A DNA stretch of 64,000 nucleotides from Icerya purchasi (taxonomy: Eukaryota; Arthropoda; Insecta; Hemiptera; Monophlebidae): the NCBI GenBank assembly GCA_039619475.1, contig CM077115.1, positions 503,399,352-503,463,351 of the forward strand. The letters are read 5' to 3'. Below are positions 50,080 to 60,702 of the stretch, one piece after another. Made by a program: the position numbers and the translations under genes. Below the pieces are notes generated by a model. That model ran no database searches. It had not been told where the DNA came from and saw only the letters and a program-made list of their open reading frames with translations. Positions within the stretch are counted from its first letter, which is position 1, and each line of letters begins with the position of its first letter.

Positions 50080-50910
50080 TATCACCAAGACCTGAAATGG
50101 GACTGGGTAAGTTTTTAAGAAGAGACTTTAATTCATTAATATTGAAAGCGGAAGTTGAGAAATGAGAAGCACTCCAGAAACGGAAAAGGATATATTTCGT
50201 CAAAGTTGAGAACGTAAGCAGGAATATCACCAATCAACGGGAGAATACTGTAGATAAACTGATATTCGGTAGATAGGAATTTAAATGTTCTGGCCATTTT
50301 TCGAAAACGATTCAATTTCTAGAAAAGGAAAACCAGAATTTTTTCCAATAGTACTCCTTAAAGGATTTCAGTATGTATTTAGAGCTTTTACATTAGCTGG
50401 TTTGTGAAAAACTGAATGTACGGATTCGGTTAGATATAAATAGAATATGAAGGAACTAAAAACTGGAATAATGATCAGGAAGGAAAAGGATAGGATGTAA
50501 GAGGCGCTATGGGGTTTTAGTTCAAGGAACAATAAATTAAAATACATAATGACACATTCGGTCGAGAAGGAAGGACATTCAAGGAAAATACAGTTAGAAT
50601 CACATAGACAGCGTGAAAAGCAATTTGCATGAAACCGGAAATGTAGTGAAGGTGGCAGGATTTAGACATAAAACAATAACGGAGTCGATAGAAGAAAGAC
50701 GTGGTGAAGGAAAATCGTTAAACTAGAAGAGGCAAAAAGGCGTGATTGGACGGATAGGTGAAAATCTGTTGACGAAGGAAGAAACAAAGATATCTAGCCA
50801 GAGGTATGAAACTACCTCTTGCAAAGGAGAAGCGAGTTAAAAGCCGGAATTTTAGAAAAGCGGAGACGGGAGGATGCAACAATAAAAGAATACACCAATT
50901 CATTATCCTC
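50080..50910 (-). pseudogene. LINE linker/RT N-terminal fragment joined to the jockey fragment
   Basis: Purine-rich on plus. The minus strand reads FRFWSASHFSTSAFNINELK, then SLLKNLPSPISGLGDI, which matches the '...ELxxALxxxxxxSPGLDxI' entry into LINE reverse transcriptases. It runs straight into GVPQGS, so the fingers region and motif A are deleted, or two elements are fused here. Confidence 0.55.
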
Positions 50911-51481
50911 TACACGGTTCCATCGAGTGCTCTCAATATTTTACAAAAATATCGTGGGAGATGCCCATTCTGTTTAGTCATCGCAAGGGCGTCGACGACA
51001 GCCCTGCATCTAGTGTCGCACGTTGACCCGCTCATTACCAAAAACAACGACGTGTCCAGGAACCTAAATTAGTGTCACGTGGAAATCCTTCCGGTACAAC
51101 TGAAATAAATAGTGGTGCGTCTTTATTCAATTTTTTCCTACCCACCGAATCTTCTGTATTCTTCTCCAACACTAACACCCTTTGCTTTGTTTTTATCCTA
51201 GTATTTTTAATTACTAAGGGTTTTTTTCTTTTTCCAAATCAACACAACTTTGGCGAATTAGATTTTAATCTCAGTCATATTTTCTATCGCATTATTATTA
51301 TTATTATTATTGCTCTTGTTTTAATATTATTTATTTATATCGACAATGTTTTTTATCGTTTTTTATTACACCGAATCTGATAATTCCATATATAGAGGTA
51401 TATATAAGTATCAAAAGAATAATAATTGTAACCGGTAACGATGTTTATTGCTTATGTCCGAAAATAATTTTTCAATTACAG

Positions 51482-51750
51482 TTCAGATCTAATCGAAATT
51501 CATCCGGAGAAAATAATAATCGACTCGCATGGAGTACAACCGCCGATAAATTCTGATAATTTAGTCGAAGAAAGGTCCGTAATAGAAAGTATGATAGACG
51601 TATTCAAACAAAATATTATAACCCTGTGCAATAACCTGGACCGAGCGGATCACGCTCGCCAACTGTATATTCAAATAAAAACTTGCAAACCAGATAGTAG
51701 CCTCAATTGGGAAACAAAAGAAGACTATTCGCTGAATATAACCACAGTAG
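51482..51750 (+). CDS. GH20 beta-N-acetylglucosaminidase, exon 2 (N-terminal alpha/beta domain)
   Basis: Residues 83-172 of the joined protein. The acceptor is TTTTTCAATTACAG. The donor is ACAGTAG|GTACGC after 51750, leaving one base (G) that joins AA of exon 3 to make Glu173. The frame reads SDLIEIHPEKIIIDSHG, SVIESMIDVFKQNIITLC, LYIQIKTCKPDSSLNWE and DYSLNITTV. This corresponds to the glyco_hydro_20b-type domain preceding the barrel, including the 'E.Y.L.I' strand. A nearer GTAGGT at 51747 would break the phase, which decides for the donor chosen. Homology to the GH20 family is clear in context rather than from this exon alone. Confidence 0.82.
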
Positions 51751-52306
51751 GTACGCTTTTGTATTGAAATTATCGGTAATCTGTATATCGGGAAGCTGTC
51801 GAAGCTGTTACAACAACGTGTTGCAGAGAGAAAGGTTAATTTCATTGCTTTAAAAATTTAACCATTCGCTCGAGGGGAGGGTAGAAAATTAAACTGGTAA
51901 ATATACATAGTTATAAAAAATAGACATTTAATCGAAGGAATAATTTTTCTCGGGAAATCAAAATTAAAAAAAAAAAAAAAAAACTTGGAAATATTTTTAT
52001 AAAACGATCATATGATAATTCTCCTGCTTTTCATCATGAAACGATCTACGACTTCTTATTAAAGTTATAGTGAATGTATTCATTAAAGCCAAACCGTTTC
52101 GGCTGTTATTTTTCGCAATTGAACTAGTTAGTTCTCTTTAAACTAAAAAACGTTCTCTATAATGTGTCAATAAAAGCAGGTGTTGGAACCGAAAATTTTT
52201 AACAATACGTAAATAGCTGCGATACAGTTTTGCATGATAATAGACAACTTCAAATTCCGAGATTTAGCTACAGAGGTATTTCTTTAATGAGTACCATGAT
52301 GCTATC

Positions 52307-52594
52307 TCAACAAAAATAAACCGAATCAAAATTCTGTAGTAACAAGCTACATAATGACACAACTGATTTAGAATGTTTTAAAAACATTTCGATAAATTGT
52401 CTTATTACGTAATGAAATAAAAAATGAATTCTATAGTGAGTAGAAGAATGTAATGCAGAAACTCTAAAACGATTCATTTGTTTCCCAACAATCTGCCCTA
52501 TCTTCATTGTATTGTCGTTCTCTTCCAACAAGACCCTCGCTTCTTCATAAATATTGATAATACGTCGTCGCAGTTTTCTCTTAAAATCTGCCAT
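52307..52594 (-). other. Antisense open frame of unknown origin
   Basis: From an ATG at 52594 the minus strand reads MADFKRKLRRRIINIYEEAR, then VLLEENDNTMKIGQIVGKQ, RFRVSALHSSTHYRI and a less protein-like end. The first 60 residues look like genuine amphipathic, charged protein sequence rather than random frame. No domain is named. It could be a transposon-borne or captured exon. Confidence 0.3.
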
Positions 52595-52794
52595 ACATTA
52601 ATGTACAATTACTTGCAACAATTTTCAATGTATACCTTATAATCGTTTAAAGAATTACCAAACACATAACAAAATTCAAAAAGAACTAAATATGTTTATC
52701 ACAGTTGAATAGCTTGTTGTTGGGATATTTTTTCTTATGTTTGGATTGGAGTTCTGTTCAACAGGATAAGAAAGTTCAGGTTCATACATTTTGA

Positions 52795-55195
52795 GAACAT
52801 TCAATTCAATTCAAAAGTTTTTATTTAAAGACGCCCGGCATCTTGGGCCTTTAGCGTCTTCGAACTTCACAATAATATAACAAAAAATACATAATTTTTT
52901 AACTTTTAAATATAACAATTAAAAATAACAAAATTCAATAACTCAAAAATATTCTAGTTTAAATTAATTGATATAAGTCTACAGTCTCTAAAAATCTGAA
53001 TAGTTTACGGCATATCGTTATCTTTCTTTAGATCTTCATATTTTAAGTCGCGCCCGAGAATTTCATCCTCTATCGATTTGTATATTATACACGATTCGAT
53101 GATGTGCATGATGGTGATGTTCATATTACACCGTGGGCATTTCCTCAGAGCTTTGTCCGTGAATAGGGGGCCATGCGTATATAAAGTATGCCCTATACGT
53201 ATTCTGGCCAGAATCACTTCCTCCTTTCTATTTATCCGGTATGCTGTGGCATTTTGCGATGTAATCAATTTGAATCGATGCGCCATTTCTTTGAGTGCAG
53301 CTAGGTTTGATGGATCGGTTCCAGTCTTAGCTATGCGTTCTCTTATTCGAGTTCCAAATGGTTTGTATCGTGTGTACTGCTTTTCTAGATAAGAGTGAAA
53401 CAATTTAAAATGATTTGGGTGGTGTTCATTTTCCGCGACCTTGATGTAGTATTTTATAGATAATTGGTTTCTTCTATTTTGTAGTGTGTGGTGCCTATTT
53501 CTTCATAAAGTTTTGTGATCGGACTTGTACGAAATGCTCCAATGCATAGGCGTAGAGCGTGGTTTCTAACCACATTTAGTTTATCAAGGTCTGCTTTTGC
53601 TGCTGTGTCGTAGATTATTGAACCGTAATCGATTACTGATTGAAGGTGGCTAGTATAGATCCGCAGCATTGCCCATCTGTCAGCTCCCCATTTTGAATGG
53701 CTCAGCTTTTTTAGTAGGTTTAGTCCGGTAGTTGCCCTTCGCTTGACATGATTTATGTGGATTTTCCAATTCATCCGTGTATCGAAATATAGGCCTAGGA
53801 ATTTGTGTGATTGCGTGTTTGCGATGGAGGTTTCGTAGATTTTGAGATTAATGTCCGGTGTTGGACAACGTTTTCTATAAAAATTTAGTACGACTGTTTT
53901 TTCTGGTGAAAATCTGAGTCCTTTGTTTGTTATCCATGTTTGTAGATTATTTATCGTGTTCTGTAATATGTTCTGTATTTTTCTTATAGATTTGCCTCGG
54001 ATGTAAACGGCGAGATCATCAGCAAATAAAGAGTACTTTGCTCGCTTCTTGATTTGTGTACGTATATCGTTCAGTGCCAGAATAAATATAATCGGACTAG
54101 CTACAGACCCCTGCGGGGTACCTGTTTCTTGTATTCGTGCGCTGGAGTACGTTGTGCCTAGGCGTATTTTGAAATATCGGTTTTGTAGAAAGGCTAAGAT
54201 GAAAAATGGTAAATTGCCTTTTAAATTTAGGTTTTTTAACGATTCCATGATAGATAATTTTGGTAATCGGTCGAAAGCCTTTTCAACATCGAAGAAAATA
54301 CATACAGTATATTCTCCGGTTGTGAAACCATCTATTATTTCCTGTTGCAATTTAATCGGCTGGTCAATTGTTGAGCGTCCCTTTTTGAATCCGCATTGGT
54401 TTTCGTCGATTAGGTGGTTTTCTTTGATATACGCTATTAAACGCTCAACAATCATTTTTTCTAATATTTTGCATGGTACTGATGTTAGTGCAATAGGACG
54501 GTAGCTATTTAGCTCAAGAGCTGATTTACCTGTTTTCAATATTGGTATAACATGGGACTCCAGCCATTTTTTCGGTATTTTGTGCGTGTTCCATATCTTG
54601 TTGTAGAATTTTAATAAGATTTTTAGGTTTAAGGTACTCATATGTTTTACCATTTCTGCGTGTATGTTATCAGGGCCTGGAGACGAATTTTTTGTACTTT
54701 TTATTGCTTTCTGTAATTCATCCAACGTGAAATTCCGATTATAATCTCGAGTAACTCCATTTTCATTGAACATCTGATCATCAAACTCGAGATTCGGGTG
54801 CTGCGCTAGGTAATCTGTGGGCAACTTATCGAGAGAGGTGTTTTCTGAGAACGTAGAAGCCAGAATTTCAACGATTTCTGGTTGAGTGTACGAAAGAGTG
54901 CCATCTGATGATTTTAGGGCGTTGATTTGAGTGTTTGGGACTTTTCCAGAAAATCTTTTAATTTTGTTCCAGAATTCTTTTACCGGAGTTTTGAAATTTA
55001 TGCTGGATACGAATTTTTGCCATGCATTTCGTTTGCTGGTACGAATAATCCTGCGAGCTTGAGCTCTGATTTTTTTTAGGTACATGAGGTGCTCTGGTGT
55101 TTGATTTTTCATAAATTGTTTGAAAGCTGTTTCCTTTAGATTTATGATATTATGACAATCTAAATTAGTAATATTCACGAAATAAACAATCAAAA
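52795..55195 (-). mobile_element. 5'-truncated LINE ('LINE C'), best preserved
   Basis: The minus-strand frame 55193-53454 (579 codons) carries an RNA-binding-like linker (KKIRAQARRIIRTSKRNAW), SPGPDNIHAEMVKHM, SYRPIALTSVPCKILEKM, CGFKKGRSTIDQPIKLQQ, CIFFDVEKAFDR (motif A), TGTPQGSVASPIIFILA (motif B), LFADDLAVYIRGKSI (motif C) and KFLGLYFDTRMNWKIH. A single-base frameshift at about 53455 separates the C-terminal part (to 53005), which has EVILARIRIGHTLYTHG and CPRCNMNITIMHIIESC. The endonuclease domain is absent. It ends with a hairpin and a GAATT-repeat tail. It is antisense within GH20 intron 2. Relative intactness suggests a recent insertion. Confidence 0.92.
52830..52858 (-). repeat. 3' stem-loop of LINE C
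   Basis: On the minus strand GACGC...GCGTC pairs with an inner GGC:GCC, followed by TTTAAATAAAAACTTTTG and GAATT repeats. Position and following sequence match the hairpin of LINE B. Confidence 0.7.
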
Positions 55196-55372
55196 CATAA
55201 TCACAATAACCGAATAAGGTTAAATTTCATAGATAAAAATAAACACGAAATCGCTATTGTACAAATTATGTAATTAATCATGTCATTATACCGTTTCTAT
55301 AAAGCGCAGTTACGTTGATCCCAAGCCAGTCTATGAGGAATACTATTCATTCTAAACGTCTTACCATCGCGC

Positions 55373-55764
55373 CAGGGAAGTGCCCAGAATTTTGAAAAAG
55401 CGGGGTTTTGAAAAATTTCTTCGCATATTTATTTTATAACTAACAATACATTTTTCACTAATATTTATACTATTAATAATTTTCATCATTTTGATTTATA
55501 TATTAATAATTTACATAAATGAATTACCCCGTATAAAGACATTAATAAAAGTTACATATGTTATTGATTATACTCGTAATAAAAAATTTTGCATAAAATA
55601 TTAATGATCTACCTCTAAAAATATGGAGTATATATATATACATATATTTTTTAATGTAAGAATGCCCTAAAAAATCATCAATATTTATTTAAAGTTTTTG
55701 ATTTTTTTTGTGCATTTTTAATAACTATTTCAGTTCCAATAGAGGGGTTAACCCCCCGGCCTTG
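55373..55764. mobile_element. hAT-like MITE, second copy (inverted), perfect 8-bp duplication
   Basis: This is the reverse-orientation relative of 17096-17408. It begins CAGGGAAGTGCCCAGAATTTT and ends GGGGTTAACCCCCCGGCCTTG, flanked on both sides by CATCGCGC (55365-55372 and 55765-55772). The internal AT-rich part aligns with the first copy in inverse order (for example TTATTGATTATACTCGTAAT against ATTACGAGTATAATCAATAA). It is non-coding. Confidence 0.9.
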
Positions 55765-56030
55765 CATCGCGCATAAAATGAAATCATTATTGTACAAATA
55801 ATATAATTAATCGTGTCAAAACATTTGTTTCCATAAAAACGCGATGGACAAATATTAACTAAGCATATATATCCGTAAATATTAAGAATGCATAATTTTC
55901 TATGTTGATGCTTTTACTTTTTTTTGCAATTTAAAACTTTAGTGTTTTGGTACTGCAATACTTATGAATAATATTAATTTGTTTAATTGAAAATATTAAC
56001 ATATCTTAAATTTCAGTAATTTTTTAGAAC

Positions 56031-56160
56031 AAGGGCGTCGCCAGGCAATACTAAAAAAAAAAAAAAAATATTTGTAATCGGTATTTATAAATTTTACACC
56101 CTTTCCTCCCAAACATAAATATCTCAAAACCCCTCCGATCTCTCGGTAATTCTCCAGACA
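56031..56160. mobile_element. Possible hAT-like element end
   Basis: CAAGGGCGTCGCCAGGCAAT followed by an A-run and C-rich words (about 56100-56140) resembles the terminal design of the hAT-like elements in this window. The partner end and target duplication were not found. Confidence 0.3.
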
Positions 56161-56741
56161 ATGAAGTTACATTTTAACATCAATCACGTCACTAATGAAG
56201 TCAAAATGCGCTATTTTACAGTCTAATACCTATCTCTTTGATCAGTAACATTTACAACTCTATTTAAAAACATCTGAAATATGGTGCTTTTCTAGATGAT
56301 AGAAATGTATACCAACCTAATACAAGTATACGATACTTTCGTAATTATCTGTCTAAACTAAAGTTATATCTATCCAGCCAAGAAAAAAATAAAAACGAAA
56401 ACTGTTTCATTCGTATTTGTTTTTTTTATTAAAAATACGAAAATACGAATTAAAACACGATTTTCCATAATAAAAACAGTACTAGATCAAACACTTATTT
56501 CATTAAGACTTTCTTTTTTTTTTTCTTTAAATTACGCCAATATTATTCGTGCAGTGTAATGTTAATATTATTATCCCCTTGTATTATAATTTACGTAGAT
56601 AATCGTTTTTTTACCTCATTATATTATGTCCCGACAAAAAGAATACTCGTATAAATTAATGCATTAAATTCAGTGTTCAGTTAGCCTAATTATAATCAGT
56701 GAACTGCTAATTACAATTTTGCTCGCACGTTTTTCTAACAG

Positions 56742-57072
56742 AATCATTCGGAAATTATACACTGGTCCACATCGAAGCAGAAACTATATTCGGAGCCCGA
56801 CATGGTTTACAGACATTGTTTCAAACTATAGTGACCTATTCGATAAATAAGAAATGTCGCCTGGCTATGCCCGCGAGTGGCACAGTTTTAGATAAACCTG
56901 TTTTTAAACACAGAGGCTTATTAATCGATACTAGTCGACATTATTTACCGGTAAATACAATCAAAAGAGTTCTAGATGGAATGGCCCAAACTAAACTAAA
57001 CGTATTACATTGGCATGCAACCGATTCTCAAAGTTTTCCTTTAAAACTACCACGCTCATCGATACTTTTCAA
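56742..57072 (+). CDS. GH20 beta-N-acetylglucosaminidase, exon 3 (start of catalytic barrel)
   Basis: Residues 173-282 plus a split codon 283. The acceptor is TTTTTCTAACAG. The donor is AA|GTAACG after 57072, and its two bases join A of exon 4 to give Lys283. The frame reads ESFGNYTLVHIEAETIFGAR with HGLQTLFQ, then FKHRGLLIDTSRHYLPVNTI and MAQTKLNVLHWHATDSQSFP. These are the GH20 hallmarks: GARHGL.TL.Q (190-200), HRG.L.DTSR with the substrate-binding Arg238, and H(W)H..DSQSFP with Asp267. All residues expected in this stretch are present. Confidence 0.95.
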
Positions 57073-57550
57073 GTAACGTATAAGATACTTCTAATTATCA
57101 TTGTTTGTCTTTAATTTATCATAATGAAATAAACAATAATAATAATAACAGAAATCATCAGCGCGCAGTACAATAATTTTTACATGAATATAAAAAGTCG
57201 AAATTAATTTAAAAAAATTTCATTGCAACTATGTCCGAGAATACATGGTGCGTCATTTTAAATTAAATAATTGGTAAATCGATGTAAATTAATAAACAAA
57301 ATACGGATGCAGTGGCAAACATTATAATTACTAAAATCCGTTAAATTTATCATATCTTCTCTGATTTTAACTTCACGGATCTTCCTCTTTTCCGTTCCAT
57401 ATTCACGACTGATTTGATGACCAATAACCTGCGTTCCATTATTTCTATTTCCTCCAATCACATTTCCATCGGTTTTTTTAATTATTTCTGACTCCGTGAG
57501 CGCCCTTCAGGTCACTTCTTCTTCCTTAATTCTCCGTATACTTCTACTTA

Positions 57551-57930
57551 GTCGTCCCGATAGCCTAGTTGCTAGAGCGCTTGACTTCGATTAGGGAGGT
57601 CACGGGTTCGATCCCGGGCGACGACAGAACTTATTACAAAGAATTAAATTAAAATACGCGCTAATAATCACGTGGAAGGCAATGGAAAACCACCACATAT
57701 ACCATCATATGCGCGCTAGTTAGTACACAGCAGACATACACCGGACTGCACTTGTACATCGATAAATCAAACGATTACAATCAGTTCCGAATGAAGTCTT
57801 GCGCATGTAACATACACTCGCGTTGCATATAACAATTGCCTAGTCCACTACCTATATCTGTACAGCTGAGATGTAGGAATAGGTAGTCTCCGAAGCTCAG
57901 GAATTAAGTATGGCACTATAAAGAAAGAAT
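57551..57930 (+). repeat. tRNA-derived SINE
   Basis: The first 76 bases form a tRNA-like head. GTCGTCC pairs with CGACGAC over 6 of 7 positions. TAGCCTAGTTG is a perfect A box, CTTCGAT is an anticodon-loop-like heptamer (TCG, Arg), and GGTTCGATCCC is the B box. The T stem has mismatches, so it is not a functional tRNA. The body after 57627 contains GTGGAAGGCAATGGAAAACC and an AT-rich unique part to about 57930. The B box and the GGAAAACCACC word resemble those of other arthropod SINEs. Pol III could transcribe it from the internal boxes. The right boundary is approximate. Confidence 0.75.
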
Positions 57931-57939
57931 ACTTTTACT

Positions 57940-58575
57940 TATCCACGTTCTTTCTTCTCACTCTTCCGTTCACTTTGATTTGCTGTACATTCGGAGCCGT
58001 TCGGACATCTTTGGTAATGAAGCAGCCGATTCTTCGACCCGAGCTGTTACTTCTTCACGTTTTTTAAAAAGTTACATCCTTCAATTCCCTTCTATTATGT
58101 AGAAGTTTTTATTTCAGATTTTGGTTGGATATATAAGCTTCCTACTTTATTAATAATTATTCATTTCATCTATCGATTCAACTTAGTCTTCCCCTAATCC
58201 GCGGTTCCTTTTATTTCTCTTACTTCTTCGTTTTGTTGTTGTTTCCATTACTTCCTTACATTCTTGAGTCATACACTACTGCCTTCCTCCCGTTTATGTT
58301 TTTCATTTGTTTCCTCCCAGCTTGCGACGCTGATCAAGTATTCTCTTTGAGCGCTCATCTATTTCTATTGAGCGTTTTATTCTATGTTCCCATTTACTGA
58401 GATTTGAACTTCCTGTTTTTTACTGGGCTTCTTACGTCGCTCTTCCACATATTTTTCTTACTATTTGTTACCTTTTATTAACGATACCTGATCAGAGTAA
58501 AATATTATCGGTTCTTTCCTTTTCTAATTGTTTCTAAGTAAAGAGATCCTTGGTGGATGAGTCAAAAAAAAAAAA
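57940..58575 (+). pseudogene. LINE 3' fragment with RNase H (pyrimidine-rich family)
   Basis: The plus strand reads YIRSRSDIFGNEAADSSTR, a decayed version of VPSHSGI.GNE.AD. It is followed far downstream by CDADQVFSLSAH and a SVLFY segment matching the zinc tail of 41019-41300. It ends at about 58575 with GTGGATGAGTC and a poly-A. The 3' words match those at 3533-3580. Confidence 0.6.
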
Positions 58576-60287
58576 AATAAATAATGATCGTGAAATAACC
58601 GTTTTTACAAATTATGTATTTAAAATTCCGAATACATAGAGAAATTAGTTCTTTGTATATTACTAATAATTTTAATGGTTAAACTCTGCTGGCATAGCTA
58701 ATTAAATATTTTAAATTATTTCTGATAGTTATTACAAAACTTAAGTCGGAGTTCCCTATACATATCTCCTTTTTTCTTCTCAAGTACATCAACTATGGAC
58801 ATTAAATTAACGCAAGTGAAGTTTTTAGAAGTTTCAGTGTGCAGCAATGGGATGCGAGCCAAGCTCTAATTCGAATGGAACACCACTATCTATCTAGACC
58901 GCAGTAATTATTATCCGTCCCCTATGCATATAATACTCAGCAGTAGTACTTGTAACATAATAATTTTAAATATAAGTTTACCTGCATAAATATTATAGGT
59001 GACAAACGGTTGTCAAGTATTGTATAAAGTGTGTACACAAAAATACTAAAATTACTTAAGTATACCTAAAGAAGATTTATGACAGATTATTTTTGCCTTT
59101 CTGATACGTTTCATTCAAGTTTTTATTGCTCGACCGTATTTTTAAAGTCTTCACACACATTTAAAAGACTACTTTCGTTCCATTAGGTAACTTAAAAATG
59201 ATTCTAAAAATGTATTAATCAAAGCAATTTTAAGTACCGTTTTCACATCAAATTAATTAAAATAAGTCAAGTCAGACCAATTTGATTAAAATTACATTAT
59301 AACATGTACATTTATCGCCTATACTGATTTCACTAGTTTAGCGGGAGATATGCATAAATCAATGTGTTTATATATAATTGTAATCGTTTTAATCAACAAC
59401 CTAGTGTAAAACAGGCCTAAAATATAAATATAACGACGCTTTTTTAGAAATTAAACAATTAAAATTTTGTTGCAATAAATAGGTTTTAATTTTAAAACTT
59501 GATTATAGAATTGAAAAATAATCTGGTTCATTCTGTTATACACTTAATAAGTGGATAATTACATTGTGAATTTATAAATCATAATAATAGTAAGTAGGAT
59601 AAAAACACAAAAAAGTTATATACACCATAACTTGAATTTGATATTTTGATATGACAACAATCGAGCTCAATTAATGAATTACTTAATTAATAAAAATTTC
59701 GATCGGTTAAGTATTAACTCATAAACATACTTTGAAAACAATATGGAAATCGGAGCAGTTTAATCGATTTAATACGCACTTTTTTGTATCCTATTCGAAA
59801 TAATACATTAAACGATTTCAGTTTCAAGTAAATATTAGTAGTTATTTTTAAATCCGCTATTCCAATAAATCTATAACAATTTCTAAACGAGTAAGTTTTT
59901 CAATAACCGATCAATTGTCGCCTAAAAATAAAAATGAATTATTTTACGTTCATTCGCATAAAATAACATCCTAATAAGCTTACCGTGACGTCACCAAATC
60001 TATTGACGTACAGTTGTCGTCACTGTTTTTCCGCGATTTTCGGAATTTGTTGGCTGAAGTTAAACGTTCGTTTACTAAAGTACTTATCATCAACCGCTGC
60101 GGCGCTATTGGTAAAATATAATTAAAACATGTGGCTTTCAAAGTATTCTGCCTGTTCTGGTTAATAAAAGACACAAAATTACCAATCTAATAATTTAGAT
60201 ATTAACAATTAATCGATGTTTTTTTTTTTTTTGTATTAGCATCGTAAGTTAAGTACGCATTGAAAATTTATTATAAATCCGTTTCAG

Positions 60288-60612
60288 ATATGGAGCTTAT
60301 TCTATGGATGAAGCGTACACTGTTGAAGATATAAAAGGTATTGTGGACTACGCAATGGTATGTGGAGTACGCGTAATTATGGAAATAGATGGACCATCAC
60401 ACTCCGGTTATGGCTGGCAAAATTTAAACAATAGCGAAGGTAGTCAAGTTGTGTGTTTAAACGAACAACCCTTTAATAAACACTGCTGGGAGCCTCCGTG
60501 TGGTCAGCTCAATCCAGTCAATAAATATACGTATACGGTTTTAATAAATCTGTATAAAGATATTTTCGATATTTTTCAGAATGAGGACGTATTTCATATG
60601 GGTGGTGATGAG
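60288..60612 (+). CDS. GH20 beta-N-acetylglucosaminidase, exon 4 (catalytic Asp-Glu)
   Basis: Residues 283-391. The acceptor is TCCGTTTCAG and the donor is GATGAG|GTAAAT after 60612 (phase 0). The frame reads KYGAYSMDEAYTVEDIKG, YAMVCGVRVIMEIDGPSHSG, VVCLNEQPFNKHCWEPPCGQ, LNPVNKYTYTVL and VFHMGGDE. It ends exactly on the catalytic pair Asp390-Glu391 of the HMGGDEV motif, with the conserved His at 321. The segment EIDGPSHSGYGW differs from the usual E.DAPAH.G.GW by Gly for Ala and Tyr in the glycine loop. The EPPCGQLNP disulfide loop is as in insect NAGs. Later exons (barrel end, active-site Trp residues) are outside the window. Confidence 0.95.
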
Positions 60613-60644
60613 GTAAATAAACTGCGATAATAAAATAACAATAA

Positions 60645-60661
60645 CAACAATAATAATAATC

Positions 60662-60695
<34 letters not shown>

Positions 60696-60702
60696 TAATA
60701 AC
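60645..60702. repeat. (AAT)n-rich microsatellite
   Basis: Interrupted AAT/AAC repeats immediately downstream of the exon 4 donor. Confidence 0.9.

Larger units (their letters stand above)
40720..51481 (+). other. GH20 intron 1 (10.8 kb), transposon-filled
   Basis: The intron runs from AG|GTAAAA to CAATTACAG. It contains the LINE fragment at 40925-41715, mariner ends and a relic, the palindrome at 43513-43790, the two-copy repeat, and LINE pieces at 49430-50910. The AG+T join makes a Ser codon, so no intermediate exon is required. Confidence 0.7.
51751..56741 (+). other. GH20 intron 2 (5.0 kb)
   Basis: The intron contains a small antisense open frame (52307-52594), LINE C (52795-55195, antisense), a hAT-like MITE (55373-55764), and a possible hAT-like end at 56031. 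Confidence 0.8.
57073..60287 (+). other. GH20 intron 3 (3.2 kb)
   Basis: The intron holds a tRNA-derived SINE and a LINE fragment in the sense orientation. The remainder (58576-60287) is A/T-rich sequence with nothing recognisable. Confidence 0.75.

Noticed and set aside
54049..54504. 151-codon plus-strand open frame
   Set aside because: It lies within the antisense of LINE C's intact reverse transcriptase and has no motif of its own.
57551..57626. Functional tRNA gene
   Set aside because: The internal boxes are good, but the T stem has two mismatches, the anticodon stem is poor, and a SINE-like body follows directly, so it is called a SINE head.
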